Part shown: in pieces, positions 12,609 through 23,197 of the stretch
Position numbering within the stretch: position 1 is the stretch's first letter
Layout: each line of letters begins with the position of its first letter
NCBI RefSeq assembly: GCF_030418125.1
Contig: NZ_JAUHTR010000018.1
Coordinates: 1 to 64,000 of the forward strand
DNA from: Fictibacillus fluitans
GTDB taxonomy: Bacteria > Bacillota > Bacilli > Bacillales > Fictibacillaceae
Direction: 5' to 3'
Length of the DNA stretch: 64,000 nucleotides
Position numbers and translations under genes: made by a program
The notes under the pieces: model-generated
The model's input: the letters and a program-made list of their open reading frames with translations, nothing else
Told to the model about the DNA's origin: nothing
The model's database searches: none

Positions 12609-13985
12609 ATGGAATACGATACAATTACGGCGATCTCCACACCGATGGGGGAAGGCGCCATCGCCATTGTCAGGTTAAGCGGCAGTGAGGCGGTGTCCAT
12701 TGCCGATTCCATATATAAGGGGAAAATTAATCTGCAGGATGCAGAGTCACATACGATTCATTACGGAAAGCTCATCGAGCCAAAAACGGAAGAAGCCGTA
12801 GAAGAGGTAATGGTTTCCGTTATGCGGGGCCCGCGGACCTTCACGAGAGAAGATGTGGTTGAAATCAACTGCCACGGCGGAATCGTTTCAGTAAACCGGG
12901 TGCTGCAGCTGGTCTTAAATCACGGTGCCAGACTTGCGGAACCGGGCGAATTTACAAAACGGGCCTTTTTAAATGGACGTATTGACCTGTCCCAGGCTGA
13001 AGCGGTTATGGACTTGATCCGTGCCAAAACGGACCGGGCCATGAATGTCGCATTAAACCAGATGGAAGGAAGGCTTTCCAAGCTGGTGGGCAAATTAAGG
13101 CAGACACTGCTTGAAACCATTGCCCATGTCGAAGTGAACATCGACTATCCCGAGTATGATGCCGAGGAAATGACTCACGCACTTTTAAACGAAAAGCTTG
13201 GCTTTGTAAAAAGCGAAGTGGAAAAAATCCTGGTAACGGCACAGCAGGGTAAAATACTGCGTGAGGGTCTTTCAACCGCGATTATTGGCCGACCGAATGT
13301 AGGGAAATCTTCCTTGATGAATGCGCTCGTTCATGAAAATAAAGCGATTGTTACGGAAATTGCCGGCACCACCCGCGATGTGATCGAGGAATACGTAAAT
13401 GTGAGAGGTGTTCCCCTTCACCTAGTGGATACCGCAGGAATTCGGGAAACCGAAGATATCGTGGAACGAATCGGGGTTGAAAAATCCAGGAAAGTGCTGA
13501 AAGAATCAGATTTGATTTTGCTGGTCATTAACAACAATGAGCCGCTTTCCATTGAGGATGAAAACCTGTTTGAAGCGGTAAAAGGTCTTGACGTTATTGT
13601 GATCGTCAACAAAACGGACCTGGACCCGAAAATAGATATGAACCGTGTAAAGGAACTGGCAGGACCTCATCCTGTAATCACCACCTCCCTTCTTCATGAA
13701 GAAGGAGTGGACCATCTTGAAGAGGGGATTGCCCGGTTGTTTTTCCAGGGTGGCATTGAGGCGCAGGACATCACCTATGTTTCGAATTCAAGACATATTG
13801 CTCTCCTGCAGCAGACCATCCGCCATATCGATGAGGCGTTGAACGGGATTGAGATGAGTCTGCCTGTCGACATGGTTCAAATTGATATTACAAGAGCTTG
13901 GGAGATTCTCGGTGAAATTATTGGAGACACCGTTTCCGAGAGTCTGATCGACCAATTGTTCTCCCAGTTCTGTTTAGGGAAATAA
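12609..13985 (+). CDS. mnmE: tRNA modification GTPase MnmE
   Basis: MnmE with MnmG makes the (carboxymethyl)aminomethyl group on wobble U34 of certain tRNAs. The 458-aa protein has the N-terminal formyl-THF-binding domain ([20 protein letters not shown]), a helical domain, a G domain (G1 [10 protein letters not shown]3 DTAG, G4 NKTD) and the C-terminal FCLGK with the catalytic cysteine. I start at ATG 12609; the upstream GTG at 12600 is part of the GAGAGGTGAG ribosome site. mnmG follows after 15 bases. Confidence 0.96.
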   Translation: MEYDTITAISTPMGEGAIAIVRLSGSEAVSIADSIYKGKINLQDAESHTIHYGKLIEPKTEEAVEEVMVSVMRGPRTFTREDVVEINCHGGIVSVNRVLQLVLNHGARLAEPGEFTKRAFLNGRIDLSQAEAVMDLIRAKTDRAMNVALNQMEGRLSKLVGKLRQTLLETIAHVEVNIDYPEYDAEEMTHALLNEKLGFVKSEVEKILVTAQQGKILREGLSTAIIGRPNVGKSSLMNALVHENKAIVTEIAGTTRDVIEEYVNVRGVPLHLVDTAGIRETEDIVERIGVEKSRKVLKESDLILLVINNNEPLSIEDENLFEAVKGLDVIVIVNKTDLDPKIDMNRVKELAGPHPVITTSLLHEEGVDHLEEGIARLFFQGGIEAQDITYVSNSRHIALLQQTIRHIDEALNGIEMSLPVDMVQIDITRAWEILGEIIGDTVSESLIDQLFSQFCLGK

Positions 13986-14000
13986 AAGGAGGAAGAAATA

Positions 14001-15887
14001 ATGGGATATGATGCAGGCCAATTTGACGTTATTGTCGTTGGAGCCGGTCACGCAGGGGTTGAATCCGCACTTGCTTCCGCAAGAATGGGCGCTGAAACCC
14101 TTTGCTTAACCCTTAACCTGGATACCATTGCTTATATGCCATGCAACCCGTCTGTCGGCGGTCCTGCCAAAGGGATCGTAGTGCGTGAACTTGATGCGCT
14201 CGGCGGCGAAATGGCACGCAATATTGATAAAACGCACATTCAAATGCGTATGCTGAATACCGGAAAGGGACCTGCCGTTCGTGCGCTGAGGGCCCAGGCC
14301 GATAAATTTTTATATCAGAACGAAATGAAAAAGACCATGGAAAACACGGAACATCTCACTTTGAGGCAGGGAATGGTAGAACGCCTCATCATTGAAGATG
14401 GCGTCTGTAAGGGTGTGGTCACCAAAACGGGTGCAGAATACCGCGCATCTGCGGTTGTTTTGACAACAGGAACCTACCTCAGAGGAAAAATCATCATTGG
14501 TGAGCTTTCTTATGAGAGCGGTCCTAACAACATGCAGCCATCTGTTAACCTTTCTTATCATCTTCAGGAGCTTGGTTTTCAAATGGTCCGCTTTAAAACC
14601 GGTACCCCTCCGCGCGTTAACAGCAAAACCATTGATTATTCTGTTACAGAAATTCAACCAGGTGATGAGGTACCCCGTGCTTTTTCATATGAAACAACGA
14701 AGTATATTACAGACCAGCTTCCATGCTGGCTGACTTATACCAGTCCTGAAACACACGAGCTCATCAATGGAAACCTTCACCGTTCCCCGATGTATTCAGG
14801 AATGATCGAAGGAACCGGTCCACGGTACTGCCCTTCCATTGAGGATAAAGTGGTTCGTTTTAACGATAAGCCGCGCCATCAGATTTTCCTTGAGCCTGAA
14901 GGAAGAAATACCGAGGAAGTTTATGTGCAGGGCCTTTCTACAAGTTTGCCGGAGGACGTGCAGCGAAAAATTCTTGCCACCATTCCCGGCCTCGAAAAAG
15001 CCGAGCTGATGCGTGCCGGATATGCGATTGAATATGATGCCATCGTTCCTACCCAGCTGTGGCCGTCTCTTGAAACAAAACTTGTTGACGGACTCTTTAC
15101 AGCCGGACAGCTTAACGGTACAAGCGGCTATGAAGAAGCGGCCGGACAAGGAATTATGGCAGGGATCAATGCAGCGTTGAAAGTGCAGGACAAAGATCCT
15201 CTCATTCTAGACCGCTCCGAAGCTTATATTGGTGTACTCATCGATGACCTGATTACAAAAGGCACAAACGAGCCTTACCGCCTGCTTACATCACGTGCGG
15301 AATACCGTCTGCTTCTCCGCCATGACAATGCGGACTTGAGGCTCACGGAAAAAGGCTACGAAATCGGCCTGATTCCTCAGGAACGGTACGACCGGTTTTT
15401 GGCGAAGAAAGAAAATGTGCGCCAGGAGATTGAACGCCTGGAGCATGTGACCGTGAAGCCTACACCTGCAGTACAGGAAGTTCTTGCGGGAGCAAAAAGT
15501 TCGCCGCTAAAAGAACCAATGACGGCAGCTACCCTGCTAAAACGTCCGGAAATTACGTATGATGTGGTAGCGCAAATTCATCCTGCCGAGCCGGCTGTGG
15601 ACGAAGTGATTGCCGAACAGGTGGAAATCCAGGTCAAATACGCCGGATATATCGACAAGCAGCTCGCACAAGTGGAACGAATGAGAAAAATGGAAAACAA
15701 AAAGCTGCCAGTTGATCTGGACTATAAGGCCATTAACGGACTGGCAACCGAAGCGAAGCAAAAATTGCTTGAAGTCCGTCCATTGTCTGTTGGCCAGGCT
15801 TCCCGGGTTTCCGGTGTGAATCCTGCAGACATTTCAATTTTGCTTGTTTACCTAGAGCAGGGGAAACTGGCCAAAACCGCAGATTAA
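14001..15887 (+). CDS. mnmG: tRNA uridine-5-carboxymethylaminomethyl modification enzyme MnmG
   Basis: MnmG (GidA) is the FAD- and NADH-dependent partner of MnmE in wobble uridine modification. The 628-aa protein begins with the dinucleotide fold [21 protein letters not shown], has the family blocks [11 protein letters not shown] and ALRAQADK, and ends with the helical domain that meets MnmE. AAAGGAGGAAG precedes the ATG. rsmG starts 16 bases later, in one operon. Confidence 0.97.
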   Translation: MGYDAGQFDVIVVGAGHAGVESALASARMGAETLCLTLNLDTIAYMPCNPSVGGPAKGIVVRELDALGGEMARNIDKTHIQMRMLNTGKGPAVRALRAQADKFLYQNEMKKTMENTEHLTLRQGMVERLIIEDGVCKGVVTKTGAEYRASAVVLTTGTYLRGKIIIGELSYESGPNNMQPSVNLSYHLQELGFQMVRFKTGTPPRVNSKTIDYSVTEIQPGDEVPRAFSYETTKYITDQLPCWLTYTSPETHELINGNLHRSPMYSGMIEGTGPRYCPSIEDKVVRFNDKPRHQIFLEPEGRNTEEVYVQGLSTSLPEDVQRKILATIPGLEKAELMRAGYAIEYDAIVPTQLWPSLETKLVDGLFTAGQLNGTSGYEEAAGQGIMAGINAALKVQDKDPLILDRSEAYIGVLIDDLITKGTNEPYRLLTSRAEYRLLLRHDNADLRLTEKGYEIGLIPQERYDRFLAKKENVRQEIERLEHVTVKPTPAVQEVLAGAKSSPLKEPMTAATLLKRPEITYDVVAQIHPAEPAVDEVIAEQVEIQVKYAGYIDKQLAQVERMRKMENKKLPVDLDYKAINGLATEAKQKLLEVRPLSVGQASRVSGVNPADISILLVYLEQGKLAKTAD

Positions 15888-15903
15888 GCGTTTGGAGGAC
15901 GAA

Positions 15904-16620
15904 ATGGATATAACAACCTTTGAAGAAAAGCTGGGGGAAAAGGGAATTCACCTTTCTTCCCGCCAGCTTCAGCAGTTTGAAGACTATTTTCACATTCTGG
16001 TGGAATGGAACGAGAAAATGAACCTGACCGCCATCACGGACAAAGAGGAAGTTTACCTGAAGCATTTTTATGACTCACTGTCAGCTTCCTTCTTTTTTGA
16101 TTTTAATCAGGAACTGTCTGTTTGCGATGTTGGTGCAGGAGCTGGTTTCCCTGGCATCCCGCTCAAGATTTGTTTTCCGCAGCTCAAGCTTTCCATCTGC
16201 GATTCATTGAATAAAAGGATTACTTTTTTGGAGCATTTAACACAAAAGCTGGAGTTAAGTGATGTGACACTATATCATGACAGGGCAGAAACCTTCGGAC
16301 ACCGTCCCGATACACGAGAGGCTTATGATCTGGTAATGGCCCGTGCAGTAGCAAGGATGTCTGTTTTAAGTGAACTGTGTCTCCCTCTTGCCAAAAAGGG
16401 CGGACACTTTCTCGCGATGAAGGGCGCTCAGCTTCCGGAAGAAATGAAAGACAGCAAAAAGGCCGTCCAGCTCCTGGGCGGAAAAGTAAACGACGTTTTC
16501 TCCTTCAAGCTCCCGGAAGAAAACAGCGACAGATTCATCGTACTGGTGGATAAAGAAAAAGCAACGCCAAAAAAATATCCAAGAAAGCCAGGGACACCCA
16601 ACAAGAGTCCTCTTTCATAA
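15904..16620 (+). CDS. rsmG: 16S rRNA (guanine-N7)-methyltransferase RsmG
   Basis: RsmG (GidB) uses S-adenosylmethionine to methylate G527 of 16S rRNA (E. coli numbering). The 238-aa protein carries the SAM-binding motif [16 protein letters not shown] and the conserved LKHFYDSL and [16 protein letters not shown]. The basic tail [16 protein letters not shown] is typical. Start ATG 15904 follows TGGAGGA; the TTG at 15892 would overlap that site. Loss of this gene gives low-level streptomycin resistance in other species. Confidence 0.96.
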   Translation: MDITTFEEKLGEKGIHLSSRQLQQFEDYFHILVEWNEKMNLTAITDKEEVYLKHFYDSLSASFFFDFNQELSVCDVGAGAGFPGIPLKICFPQLKLSICDSLNKRITFLEHLTQKLELSDVTLYHDRAETFGHRPDTREAYDLVMARAVARMSVLSELCLPLAKKGGHFLAMKGAQLPEEMKDSKKAVQLLGGKVNDVFSFKLPEENSDRFIVLVDKEKATPKKYPRKPGTPNKSPLS

Positions 16621-16632
16621 TCTGTAAGCCGA

Positions 16633-16648
16633 TGTTTCACGTGAAACA
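16633..16648. promoter_or_regulatory. parS site (rsmG-noc spacer)
   Basis: TGTTTCACGTGAAACA, a perfect match to the Bacillus parS palindrome, extended by CCGA/TCGG to a 24-bp palindrome (16629-16652). It should bind Spo0J (ParB) encoded 2 kb downstream. Confidence 0.95.
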
Positions 16649-16755
16649 TCGGCATCATACATACGCCGGTACCAAAGAATTTTTCAAAGACTGGCAGGAA
16701 AACAGATGGGCAGAGCGAAAATCTAAGATAGATAACAAAAGGTGGTGTCATTCAT

Positions 16756-17610
16756 ATGAAACATCCTTTTTCACGTTTATTCGGCATCGGCGAAAAGAAT
16801 CAGACAGCTGAAGTTGAAGAGAAAAACGATAACGAAGAAATTGTGCAGCTCCCGGTGAAGGATATTCACCCGAACCAATTCCAGCCCCGTACCGTTTTTA
16901 TAGATGAACGAATTGAAGAATTATCCCAAACGATTGAAACGCATGGAATTATCCAGCCTATTGTGGTGAGGACAGGAGAAAATGGTTCCTTTGAGATTAT
17001 TGCCGGAGAACGCCGGTGGAGGGCTGTTCAAAAGCTCGGCTGGGAAACGATCCCGGCTATCATTAAGGAATTTGATGACGGACAGACGGCATCTGTTGCC
17101 CTTATAGAGAATCTGCAGCGGGAAGAGCTGACAGCCATTGAAGAAGCGATGGCCTATGCCAAACTTCTCGAGATTCATAACCTTACACAGGAAGGTCTGG
17201 CACAGAAGCTTGGCAAAGGGCAGTCAACGGTTGCGAATAAGCTCCGCCTGCTGAAGCTTCCACAGCCCATCCAGGATGCGCTTCTGCAAAAGCAAATCAC
17301 CGAACGTCATGCTAGGGCGCTCATTATCCTGAAAACACCTGATAAGCAGGAAGCGGTTCTGAATGAAATTCTTGAAAAACACCTGAACGTCAAACAGACG
17401 GAAGACCGTGTGAAAAAGCTGATCGAGGGAGAAAACCAGGAAAAGAAACCTGTGTCAAAAAGAAAATCCTACAGCAAGGACACACGGCTGGCCATCAACA
17501 CCGTCCGCCAGTCCGTGGATATGGTTCTCCAAACCGGTCTTACCATTGATACGGAAGAAGAGGACCATGAAGAATTCTACCAGTTCACCATACGCATTCC
17601 GAAAAAATAA
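16756..17610 (+). CDS. noc: Nucleoid occlusion protein Noc
   Basis: Noc is a ParB-like DNA- and membrane-binding protein that stops Z-ring assembly over the nucleoid. The 284-aa protein starts [15 protein letters not shown], matching the N-terminal amphipathic membrane-targeting helix, followed by a ParB/Sulfiredoxin CTPase domain ([27 protein letters not shown]), a KorB-type helix-turn-helix ([24 protein letters not shown]) and a dimer domain. It is a paralogue of the Spo0J encoded just downstream. See 63984 for a possible Noc-binding sequence. Confidence 0.93.
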   Translation: MKHPFSRLFGIGEKNQTAEVEEKNDNEEIVQLPVKDIHPNQFQPRTVFIDERIEELSQTIETHGIIQPIVVRTGENGSFEIIAGERRWRAVQKLGWETIPAIIKEFDDGQTASVALIENLQREELTAIEEAMAYAKLLEIHNLTQEGLAQKLGKGQSTVANKLRLLKLPQPIQDALLQKQITERHARALIILKTPDKQEAVLNEILEKHLNVKQTEDRVKKLIEGENQEKKPVSKRKSYSKDTRLAINTVRQSVDMVLQTGLTIDTEEEDHEEFYQFTIRIPKK

Positions 17611-17616
17611 TCATTG

Positions 17617-17652
17617 AAGCCCCCTTCAGCCATCCTGAAGGGAGCTTTTTTT
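17617..17652 (+). terminator. Terminator of noc
   Basis: Stem of AAGC-CCCTTCAG with CTGAAGGG-GCTT around a short loop, ending in seven T. Confidence 0.85.
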
Positions 17653-17769
17653 GTGGGTAAAACGAAAGATTTTTATGCCTCTTTTTATGAATTTTCCGTA
17701 AGAAAAAAGAGGAATTCATGATATGATGAAAGAAATGAACTCTCGTAAAGAATTGAGGTAGGTGTCATC

Positions 17770-18543
17770 GTGGCTAAAACCATTGCAATTGCCAATCAAA
17801 AGGGTGGTGTTGGTAAAACAACGACATCCGTAAACCTCGGAGCATGTTTAGCTTATTTCGGCAAAAAGGTTTTACTTGTTGATATAGACCCTCAGGGGAA
17901 TGCTACGAGCGGTGTTGGCGTCGACAAAGGCGATGTGGATCAATGCATCTATAACGTGCTTGTTGACGACGCAGAAGTAAAAGACATCATTATGGAAACG
18001 ATTTGCGAAGGATTACATATATTGCCGTCAACCATTCAGCTGGCTGGTGCAGAAATTGAACTGGTTCCGACCATTTCCAGGGAGGTAAGGCTGAAACGGG
18101 CACTGTCGTCTGTTGAACGCCAGTACGACTATATTATTATCGACTGCCCCCCTTCTCTCGGACTTTTGACCATTAATTCACTCACAGCAGCGGATGGCGT
18201 CATCATACCGGTACAGTGCGAGTATTACGCGCTTGAGGGGCTGAGCCAGCTTCTGAATACGGTCCGCCTCGTACAAAAGCATTTAAATACAGATTTGACC
18301 ATTGACGGCGTTCTGCTCACGATGCTCGATGCCAGAACCAACTTGGGAATCCAGGTTATTGAAGAAGTGAAAAAGTACTTTCAGGATAAAGTCTATACCA
18401 CTATTATTCCTCGAAATGTTCGTCTTTCTGAAGCGCCAAGCCATGGTAAACCAATTATTATTTACGACCCTAAATCCAGAGGTGCAGAAGTTTATTTAGA
18501 ATTAGCGAAGGAAGTGATTGGCAGTGGCGAAAGGGTTAGGTAA
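17770..18543 (+). CDS. soj: Chromosome partitioning ATPase Soj (ParA)
   Basis: ParA-type ATPase that acts with Spo0J in origin segregation and in control of DnaA. The 257-aa protein has the deviant Walker [15 protein letters not shown] (residues 11-24), the second lysine region, and Walker [12 protein letters not shown]. Start is GTG 17770 after GAGGTAGGTG. It overlaps spo0J by about 20 bases, so the pair is coupled. Confidence 0.96.
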   Translation: MAKTIAIANQKGGVGKTTTSVNLGACLAYFGKKVLLVDIDPQGNATSGVGVDKGDVDQCIYNVLVDDAEVKDIIMETICEGLHILPSTIQLAGAEIELVPTISREVRLKRALSSVERQYDYIIIDCPPSLGLLTINSLTAADGVIIPVQCEYYALEGLSQLLNTVRLVQKHLNTDLTIDGVLLTMLDARTNLGIQVIEEVKKYFQDKVYTTIIPRNVRLSEAPSHGKPIIIYDPKSRGAEVYLELAKEVIGSGERVR

Positions 18544-19369
18544 AGGCATTAACGCATTTTTTCCGGGTACGGATCTTGAAAATGAAGATACGGTTTCAGA
18601 AATCAAATTATCCGAACTGCGTCCCAATCCCTATCAACCGAGGAAAGTGTTCAATGAAACGGCCATTGCAGAATTGACAGAGTCCATCAAGGAACATGGG
18701 GTTCTGCAGCCGATTATCGCAAGAAAAAGCATTAAGGGTTATGAGATCGTTGTCGGGGAGCGCCGGTTCCGGGCCGCGAAGGAAGCCGGTCTGGAGCTCA
18801 TGCCGGTGATCGTCAGGGAATTTACAGAGCAAAAGATGATGGAAATCGCCCTGATTGAAAATCTTCAGCGGGAAGATCTGAATCCGATTGAAGAAGCCCA
18901 GGCCTACCAGAAGCTCATGGAGCATCTTAAGATTACCCAGGAAGAGCTTTCAAGCCGGGTGGGCAAGAGCAGACCGCATATCGCCAATTTTGTGCGTCTG
19001 CTTCAGCTGCCGGATCCTGTCCAGGATATGATGTCCAGGGGAGAACTTTCCATGGGGCACGGACGTGCGCTGCTCGGATTGAAAAAGAAAGCAAAGATGC
19101 AGGCGGTTGTGGAGAAATGCTTGAATGAAAAGCTCAATGTCCGCCAGCTTGAAAAGCTGATCCAGCAGGTGAATCTCAACGTTCCACGTGAAACAAAGAA
19201 AAAAATTGAAGATAAGAGTGTATTCATCGTCGAAAAGGAATCAACTCTCAGAGACCATTTTGGCACTTCAGTTTCTATTAAACGGACCAAACGAAAAGGC
19301 AAAATAGAAATTGAATTTTTCTCCGATGAAGATCTGGAACGGATACTGGACCTGATCGGAAAGCAGTAA
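18524..19369 (+). CDS. spo0J: Chromosome partitioning protein Spo0J (ParB)
   Basis: ParB-family CTPase that loads at parS and spreads, recruiting SMC and controlling Soj. The 281-aa protein begins [13 protein letters not shown] like B. subtilis Spo0J, then the CTPase/ParB-N domain ([37 protein letters not shown]), helix-turn-helix ([27 protein letters not shown]) and C-terminal dimer domain. I use GTG 18524; TTG at 18518 is also in frame. A parS-like site lies inside the gene at 19180-19195, as in B. subtilis. Confidence 0.96.
   Translation: MAKGLGKGINAFFPGTDLENEDTVSEIKLSELRPNPYQPRKVFNETAIAELTESIKEHGVLQPIIARKSIKGYEIVVGERRFRAAKEAGLELMPVIVREFTEQKMMEIALIENLQREDLNPIEEAQAYQKLMEHLKITQEELSSRVGKSRPHIANFVRLLQLPDPVQDMMSRGELSMGHGRALLGLKKKAKMQAVVEKCLNEKLNVRQLEKLIQQVNLNVPRETKKKIEDKSVFIVEKESTLRDHFGTSVSIKRTKRKGKIEIEFFSDEDLERILDLIGKQ
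19180..19195. promoter_or_regulatory. parS site inside spo0J
   Basis: GTTCCACGTGAAACA with C instead of T at the first position: 15 of 16 bases of the consensus. The position within the parB gene is conserved with B. subtilis. Confidence 0.9.
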
Positions 19370-19396
19370 AACCATCGAAACGGTGGTTTTTCTTTT
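19369..19396 (+). terminator. Terminator of soj-spo0J
   Basis: AAACCATCG, loop AAA, CGGTGGTTT, then T-rich; it begins in the spo0J stop region. Confidence 0.85.
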
Positions 19397-19433
19397 TGGA
19401 TTCTTACATCTTGGATAAAGGCGGGAAGAAAAA

Positions 19434-20168
19434 GTGGCATTATTAGGGACACTGGTCAATGGTCTGGCCATCGTTATCGGGAGCTTGCTGGGGCTTTTTT
19501 GGAGAAACATTCCCGAAAAAACAAAAACGACCATCATGCAGGCAATGGGCCTGGCCGTTATTATTCTTGGAATCGGGATGGGCTTAAAGAGCAAGCAATT
19601 TTTAATTGTCATCGCCAGCCTGGCGATTGGAGGCGTACTTGGGGAAAAACTGGATTTGGAAGGAAAGCTTGGGCAGCTGGGTCACTGGCTGGAAGCCAAA
19701 CTCGGCGGCAAGGAAAAAGGCGGCATTGCCAATGCCTTTGTAACGGCAACGCTCGTTTTTGTTATCGGCGCCATGTCCATTGTGGGAGCGCTCGACAGCG
19801 GGCTGCGGCATGATCATGCCGTGCTTTATACCAAGTCAATGATTGATGGCTTTTGTGCAATCTTCTTCACTTCAGCACTTGGAGTCGGCGTAATCTTCTC
19901 TGCTGTTCCTGTCGTCCTTTATCAGGGGCTGGTTGCCCTGTTCGCCACCCAGATTGACCGGTTTGTGCCGGAAGCGCTGATGCAGCAGATCATCGTTGAA
20001 ATAACGGGAACAGGCGGGATCATGATCTTGGCTATCGGCCTGAACATTCTCCGGCTCACGACGATCCGGGTAGCCAACCTGCTCCCTGCTTTGCTGTTTA
20101 CCATCCTGATCGTCTGCATCATTTATTATTGGGACAGCCTTTCTGCTTTTGCAGGAGGAATACTATAA
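19434..20168 (+). CDS. DUF554 family membrane protein
   Basis: A 244-aa integral membrane protein of the DUF554 family (like B. subtilis YdfK). It has about seven hydrophobic segments, the N-terminal GTLVNGLAIVIGSLLGL, a conserved IGGVLGEKLDLE turn and VIGAMSIVGALDSGL. A function in transport is likely but the substrate is unknown. GTG start after GGCGGGAAG. It is framed by two terminators and so forms its own transcription unit; in B. subtilis other genes occupy this spot. Confidence 0.85.
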   Translation: MALLGTLVNGLAIVIGSLLGLFWRNIPEKTKTTIMQAMGLAVIILGIGMGLKSKQFLIVIASLAIGGVLGEKLDLEGKLGQLGHWLEAKLGGKEKGGIANAFVTATLVFVIGAMSIVGALDSGLRHDHAVLYTKSMIDGFCAIFFTSALGVGVIFSAVPVVLYQGLVALFATQIDRFVPEALMQQIIVEITGTGGIMILAIGLNILRLTTIRVANLLPALLFTILIVCIIYYWDSLSAFAGGIL

Positions 20169-20171
20169 AAG

Positions 20172-20202
20172 GAGCTGGCTTTAGCAGGCCAGCTCTTTTT
20201 TT
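20172..20202 (+). terminator. Terminator of the DUF554 gene
   Basis: GAGCTGGC (20172-20179) pairs with GCCAGCTC (20188-20195), followed by seven T. Confidence 0.9.
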
Positions 20203-20225
20203 AAAGAATAGGAGCTATCGTTAAC

Positions 20226-20705
20226 ATGATCTCTTTAAGAAATGTACAGCCAGGAGATTTAGAAGGGCTGGCAGTTATTGAGAATGAGGGCTTCTCCAAA
20301 GATGAAGCCGCAACAAGAGAAGTTTTTATAGAAAGGATTCAAGTGATCTCTGATACCTTTATTGTGGCTGAACAGGATGGAAAGATACTCGGGTATATTA
20401 ATGGTCCTGTTATTCCTCACCCCTACATAACCGATGATCTTTTCAAAGAAATCCAGGAGAATCCGAAAACTGGAGGGTATCAGAGCATTTTAGGAGTGGC
20501 CGTTTCCAGACAGGCAAGAAACCAGGGGATTGCCACGCTGTTAATGGAGAAAATGGAAGAGCTTGTTCATGAGAATGAAAGAAAAGGTATCACCTTAACC
20601 TGTAAACAGGAACTGGTTTCTTTTTATGAAAAACTGGGGTTTGTCAGCCATGGGATATCTGAATCCAAACATGGCGGAGTCAGCTGGTATAACATGATCA
20701 AATGA
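20226..20705 (+). CDS. GNAT family N-acetyltransferase
   Basis: 159-aa acetyl-CoA-dependent acetyltransferase of the arylalkylamine/serotonin acetyltransferase-like GNAT type. The acetyl-CoA loop is seen as VAVSRQARNQGIATLL (R/Q-x-x-G-x-A) around residues 93-108, preceded by the strand YQSILG. The C-terminal FYEKLGFVSHG is typical of the fold. Substrate cannot be told. It is convergent with yyaC and shares a bidirectional terminator. Confidence 0.85.
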   Translation: MISLRNVQPGDLEGLAVIENEGFSKDEAATREVFIERIQVISDTFIVAEQDGKILGYINGPVIPHPYITDDLFKEIQENPKTGGYQSILGVAVSRQARNQGIATLLMEKMEELVHENERKGITLTCKQELVSFYEKLGFVSHGISESKHGGVSWYNMIK

Positions 20706-20716
20706 TAGGGGCATAA

Positions 20717-20749
20717 GAAAACGACCAGAATGGAATCTGGTCGTTTTTG
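20717..20749. terminator. Bidirectional terminator between GNAT gene and yyaC
   Basis: ACGACCAGA (20721-20729) and TCTGGTCGT (20736-20744) with A run before and T run after, serving both convergent genes. Confidence 0.85.
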
Positions 20750-20770
20750 ATTGCAATAAATCAAGGAACG

Positions 20771-21412
20771 TTAAAAAGCGGGCTTCTTTTTATTGATGCT
20801 GTACAAATCTTCTTTAATGGGAAGTGGCGTGATATTCTTTTTCACCCGCTGGCTCATGGAGGCGAAATAGAGGGAATCCGCGATTAATTCGGCCATCTTC
20901 ATAACAACGCTTAACCTTGTATTCTGAAGAACGAAATATTCCATAAATCCACTGACGTTCACAATACCGGTTAAATGCATATCGCCAACCGGCGGAAGCT
21001 CTTTATTGACCCCTGCACCTGGTTTAACGGGTCCATCTCCAATGGAGACCATTCCCACATGGTTAAGTTTCCCGAGACACGCATCAATTCCTATGATAAA
21101 AGCATCCGGATGCTTTTGTTCGATCATTTTAAGCTTATCTTTCAGGTTAACCGCGTGTACTGGATCATCCAGTGTCCCGTAAACGTGAAACGGAAAAGCT
21201 TTGATAGCGTGAAGCTTGGTGCCCACCAAAGGGCCAAGCGCATCCCCAGTGGAACGATCTGTCCCTATACAAACCACGACGACTGGAGTGGTTTGCGTAT
21301 TAGGAAGAAGGTTCCCAATTTTTTCTGTGATGATCATGCAAGCTTCTTTTTCCTCATGGTGCATTTTATATAGAAAAGGTTTATCGGGAACGAGCTTCCT
21401 TTTAAGGAACAT
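20771..21412 (-). CDS. yyaC: Spore protease YyaC
   Basis: YyaC belongs to the sporulation-specific family with a GPR-like hydrogenase-maturation-protease fold. The 213-aa protein shows VVVVCIGTDRSTGDALGPLVGTKL, the HPDAFIIGIDACLG block and GVNKELPPVGDMHLTGIVNVSGFMEYFVLQNTRL. I start at ATG 21412, 8 bases after AAAGGAG; the upstream GTG at 21421 touches that site. It lies between parB and ychF as in B. subtilis, supporting a spore-former. A SigF/SigG-type promoter is expected but I could not place it. Confidence 0.9.
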   Translation of the reverse strand: MFLKRKLVPDKPFLYKMHHEEKEACMIITEKIGNLLPNTQTTPVVVVCIGTDRSTGDALGPLVGTKLHAIKAFPFHVYGTLDDPVHAVNLKDKLKMIEQKHPDAFIIGIDACLGKLNHVGMVSIGDGPVKPGAGVNKELPPVGDMHLTGIVNVSGFMEYFVLQNTRLSVVMKMAELIADSLYFASMSQRVKKNITPLPIKEDLYSINKKKPAF

Positions 21413-21424
21413 AAAATCCACTCC

Positions 21425-21700
21425 TTTAAAATGTTACTACCAGTATACGGACTAATTGGCAATACTATACATCGAGTAAGGACTTAGCTGCCATCATTTT
21501 TTGGAACGCGCCAGAACGAGTATGGTCTATTATTAGTCGGAGCAGGCTGTGCTTCTGGTCCCGTAACGCCTTTTAATTACCTTCAGTTAAATGTTTTATA
21601 CCCCCTTCCTCCAAATTTTAAGCCCTCTGTTTCCACCAGGATGTGTTAATCGTTGAAAATTCAGCCGAAGTTGGGTACATTAAGGCTTAGTTGAGATTTA
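21425..21700. other. Non-coding stretch between yyaC and the MscS gene
   Basis: About 280 bp holding the divergent promoters of yyaC and the channel gene. I see no gene, RNA or repeat here that I can support. Confidence 0.4.
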
Positions 21701-21718
21701 TTTGGAGGTTGGGGCGGA

Positions 21719-22600
21719 GTGGAATTACTCAGTGTAGTCCAGCAGGCAGAGGAAGTATACAAGCAGGTAGGTGATGGCGACTTATGGATTAACCTGGGCA
21801 TGAAAGTGCTTAAGATTGTCGCCATTTTATTTGGGGCTGCGATCGTTGTTAAAATCGTAAGAGCGGCCATTACCAATATTTTTAAAATAAGGATGAAAAG
21901 TCCGTTGCGGATGTCGGAGCGCCGTGAGAACACGCTGATCCGGCTTCTCGATAATGTGGCTGCTTACCTTATTTATTTTATTGCGCTTCTTATGGTGCTG
22001 ACCGAATTTAGCATAGATGTTAAAGCCCTTCTTGCAGGAGCCGGAGTGGTCGGACTGGCTATCGGTTTTGGTGCGCAGAGTCTGGTAAAGGATATTATCA
22101 CCGGTTTCTTTATTATATTTGAGCAGCAATTTTCCGTAGGGGATACGGTAAGAATCAACTCGTTTGAGGGAACGGTGGAAGAAATCGGACTGCGAACAAC
22201 GAAAGTCAAGCAGTGGACCGGTGAGCTTCATATCATACCGAACTCATCCATCACAGAAGTTACAAACTTCTCCGTTAATAACAGTATTGCTGTCGTGGAT
22301 GTCAGTATTGCGTACGAAGAGGATGTGAACCGGGCACAGGCTATCATTGAAGAAGTAGTGAAGGAAAAAACCGTCGAGTATCCAGAAATGGTGGCAGAGC
22401 CGGAAGTTCTCGGTATTCAGTCAGTCGGCGCCACAGAAGTCGTGATCAGGGTGACAGCTGAAGTGCTGCCCATGACCCACTTTAAAATCACAAGAGAACT
22501 GAAGAAAGCGATTAAAATCCGCTTGGATGAAGAAGGTATTGAACTTCCCTTTCAAAAGCTTGTCTCTTATCACAAGACAACACTTGCAGAACATGAATAA
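21719..22600 (+). CDS. MscS family mechanosensitive ion channel
   Basis: Small-conductance mechanosensitive channel protein of 293 aa. Order: an N-terminal segment, transmembrane helices at about 25-47 and 78-100, a pore-lining TM3 with glycine/alanine pattern ALLAGAGVVGLAIGFGAQSLVKDIITGFFIIFE (split by me only for description), then the MscS beta domain (GDTVRIN..EGTVEEIGLRTTKV, IPNSSI) and a soluble tail. Likely relieves hypo-osmotic pressure. GTG start, with GGAGGT about 10 bases upstream. It sits between yyaC and yyzM, a common Bacillaceae arrangement. Confidence 0.92.
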   Translation: MELLSVVQQAEEVYKQVGDGDLWINLGMKVLKIVAILFGAAIVVKIVRAAITNIFKIRMKSPLRMSERRENTLIRLLDNVAAYLIYFIALLMVLTEFSIDVKALLAGAGVVGLAIGFGAQSLVKDIITGFFIIFEQQFSVGDTVRINSFEGTVEEIGLRTTKVKQWTGELHIIPNSSITEVTNFSVNNSIAVVDVSIAYEEDVNRAQAIIEEVVKEKTVEYPEMVAEPEVLGIQSVGATEVVIRVTAEVLPMTHFKITRELKKAIKIRLDEEGIELPFQKLVSYHKTTLAEHE

Positions 22601-22675
22601 ACATAATACCCATTGTGCCATTACAATTTTCTCTATAGAATAATATAAAAGCAAAGCGTTTGGGGAGTGATGGAC

Positions 22676-22873
22676 TTGGAAGGAAAAGAATTCTTTTTAA
22701 ATGATGAAGTGGAAATGAAAAAACCTCACCCGTGCGGAACCAACCGTTGGAAAATTATCCGCATGGGGGCTGACATCCGGATTAAATGCATGGGATGCCA
22801 GCACAGTGTTCTAATTCCCAGAAGAGACTTTACGAAGAAAATGAAAAAGGTCCTGGTCTCCAACCAGGAATAA
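22676..22873 (+). CDS. yyzM: DUF951 family protein YyzM
   Basis: A 65-aa conserved protein with a putative zinc-binding pattern: HPCG near residue 17 and CMGCQHSV near residue 35. The KKPHPCGTNRWKIIRMGADI block identifies DUF951. I prefer the TTG at 22676 (9 bases after GGGGAG, and the homologue starts at this position); ATG 22670 and GTG 22667 are in frame but too close to the site. Function unknown; it is usually next to ychF. Confidence 0.85.
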   Translation: MEGKEFFLNDEVEMKKPHPCGTNRWKIIRMGADIRIKCMGCQHSVLIPRRDFTKKMKKVLVSNQE

Positions 22874-22888
22874 AAAAAGATATCTTTG

Positions 22889-22904
22889 TGTTCCACGTGA
22901 AACA
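22889..22904. promoter_or_regulatory. parS site (yyzM-ychF spacer)
   Basis: TGTTCCACGTGAAACA, a perfect 16/16 match to the B. subtilis parS consensus. Confidence 0.95.
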
Positions 22905-22907
22905 AAA

Positions 22908-22947
22908 GCAGAACCGGCGTATTTCAAGCGCTGGTTCTGCTTTTTTG
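22908..22947 (+). terminator. Terminator of yyzM
   Basis: GCAGAACC and GGTTCTGC arms with an extra inner GGC pairing, followed by TTTTTTG. Confidence 0.8.
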
Positions 22948-22956
22948 TTCAGGCAC

Positions 22957-23083
22957 CAATTGATTGGAGTGAAAGGTGCGAGACTCCGGCGGGAAAAGCG
23001 GGATAGATGAGACCAGGTAGGCGCTTGCGACGATGGGCTCATCGCCCGCCCGCGGAAAGCGAGCATCCTGTAACGGAAGCAAC
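22957..23083 (+). repeat. Bacillaceae-type intergenic repeat, copy A
   Basis: About 127 bp with GATTGGAGTG, GGTGCGAGACTCC, GCGGGAAAAGCGGGA, GCGCTTGCGACGA, GCCCGCCCGCGGAAAGCGAGCATCC. The same element occurs in inverted orientation at 25682-25807. It resembles a non-coding repeat that I remember from many Bacillaceae genomes. Confidence 0.85.
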
Positions 23084-23197
23084 CGCTTTTGTATAACTTG
23101 TTTTTTGCCTGCCAACACCCTATAATGATGAAAGATGTGCTAACAAGTAATGGAACGAAAAATATATGATGATTGTAATCAATGAGGAGTGGAATAA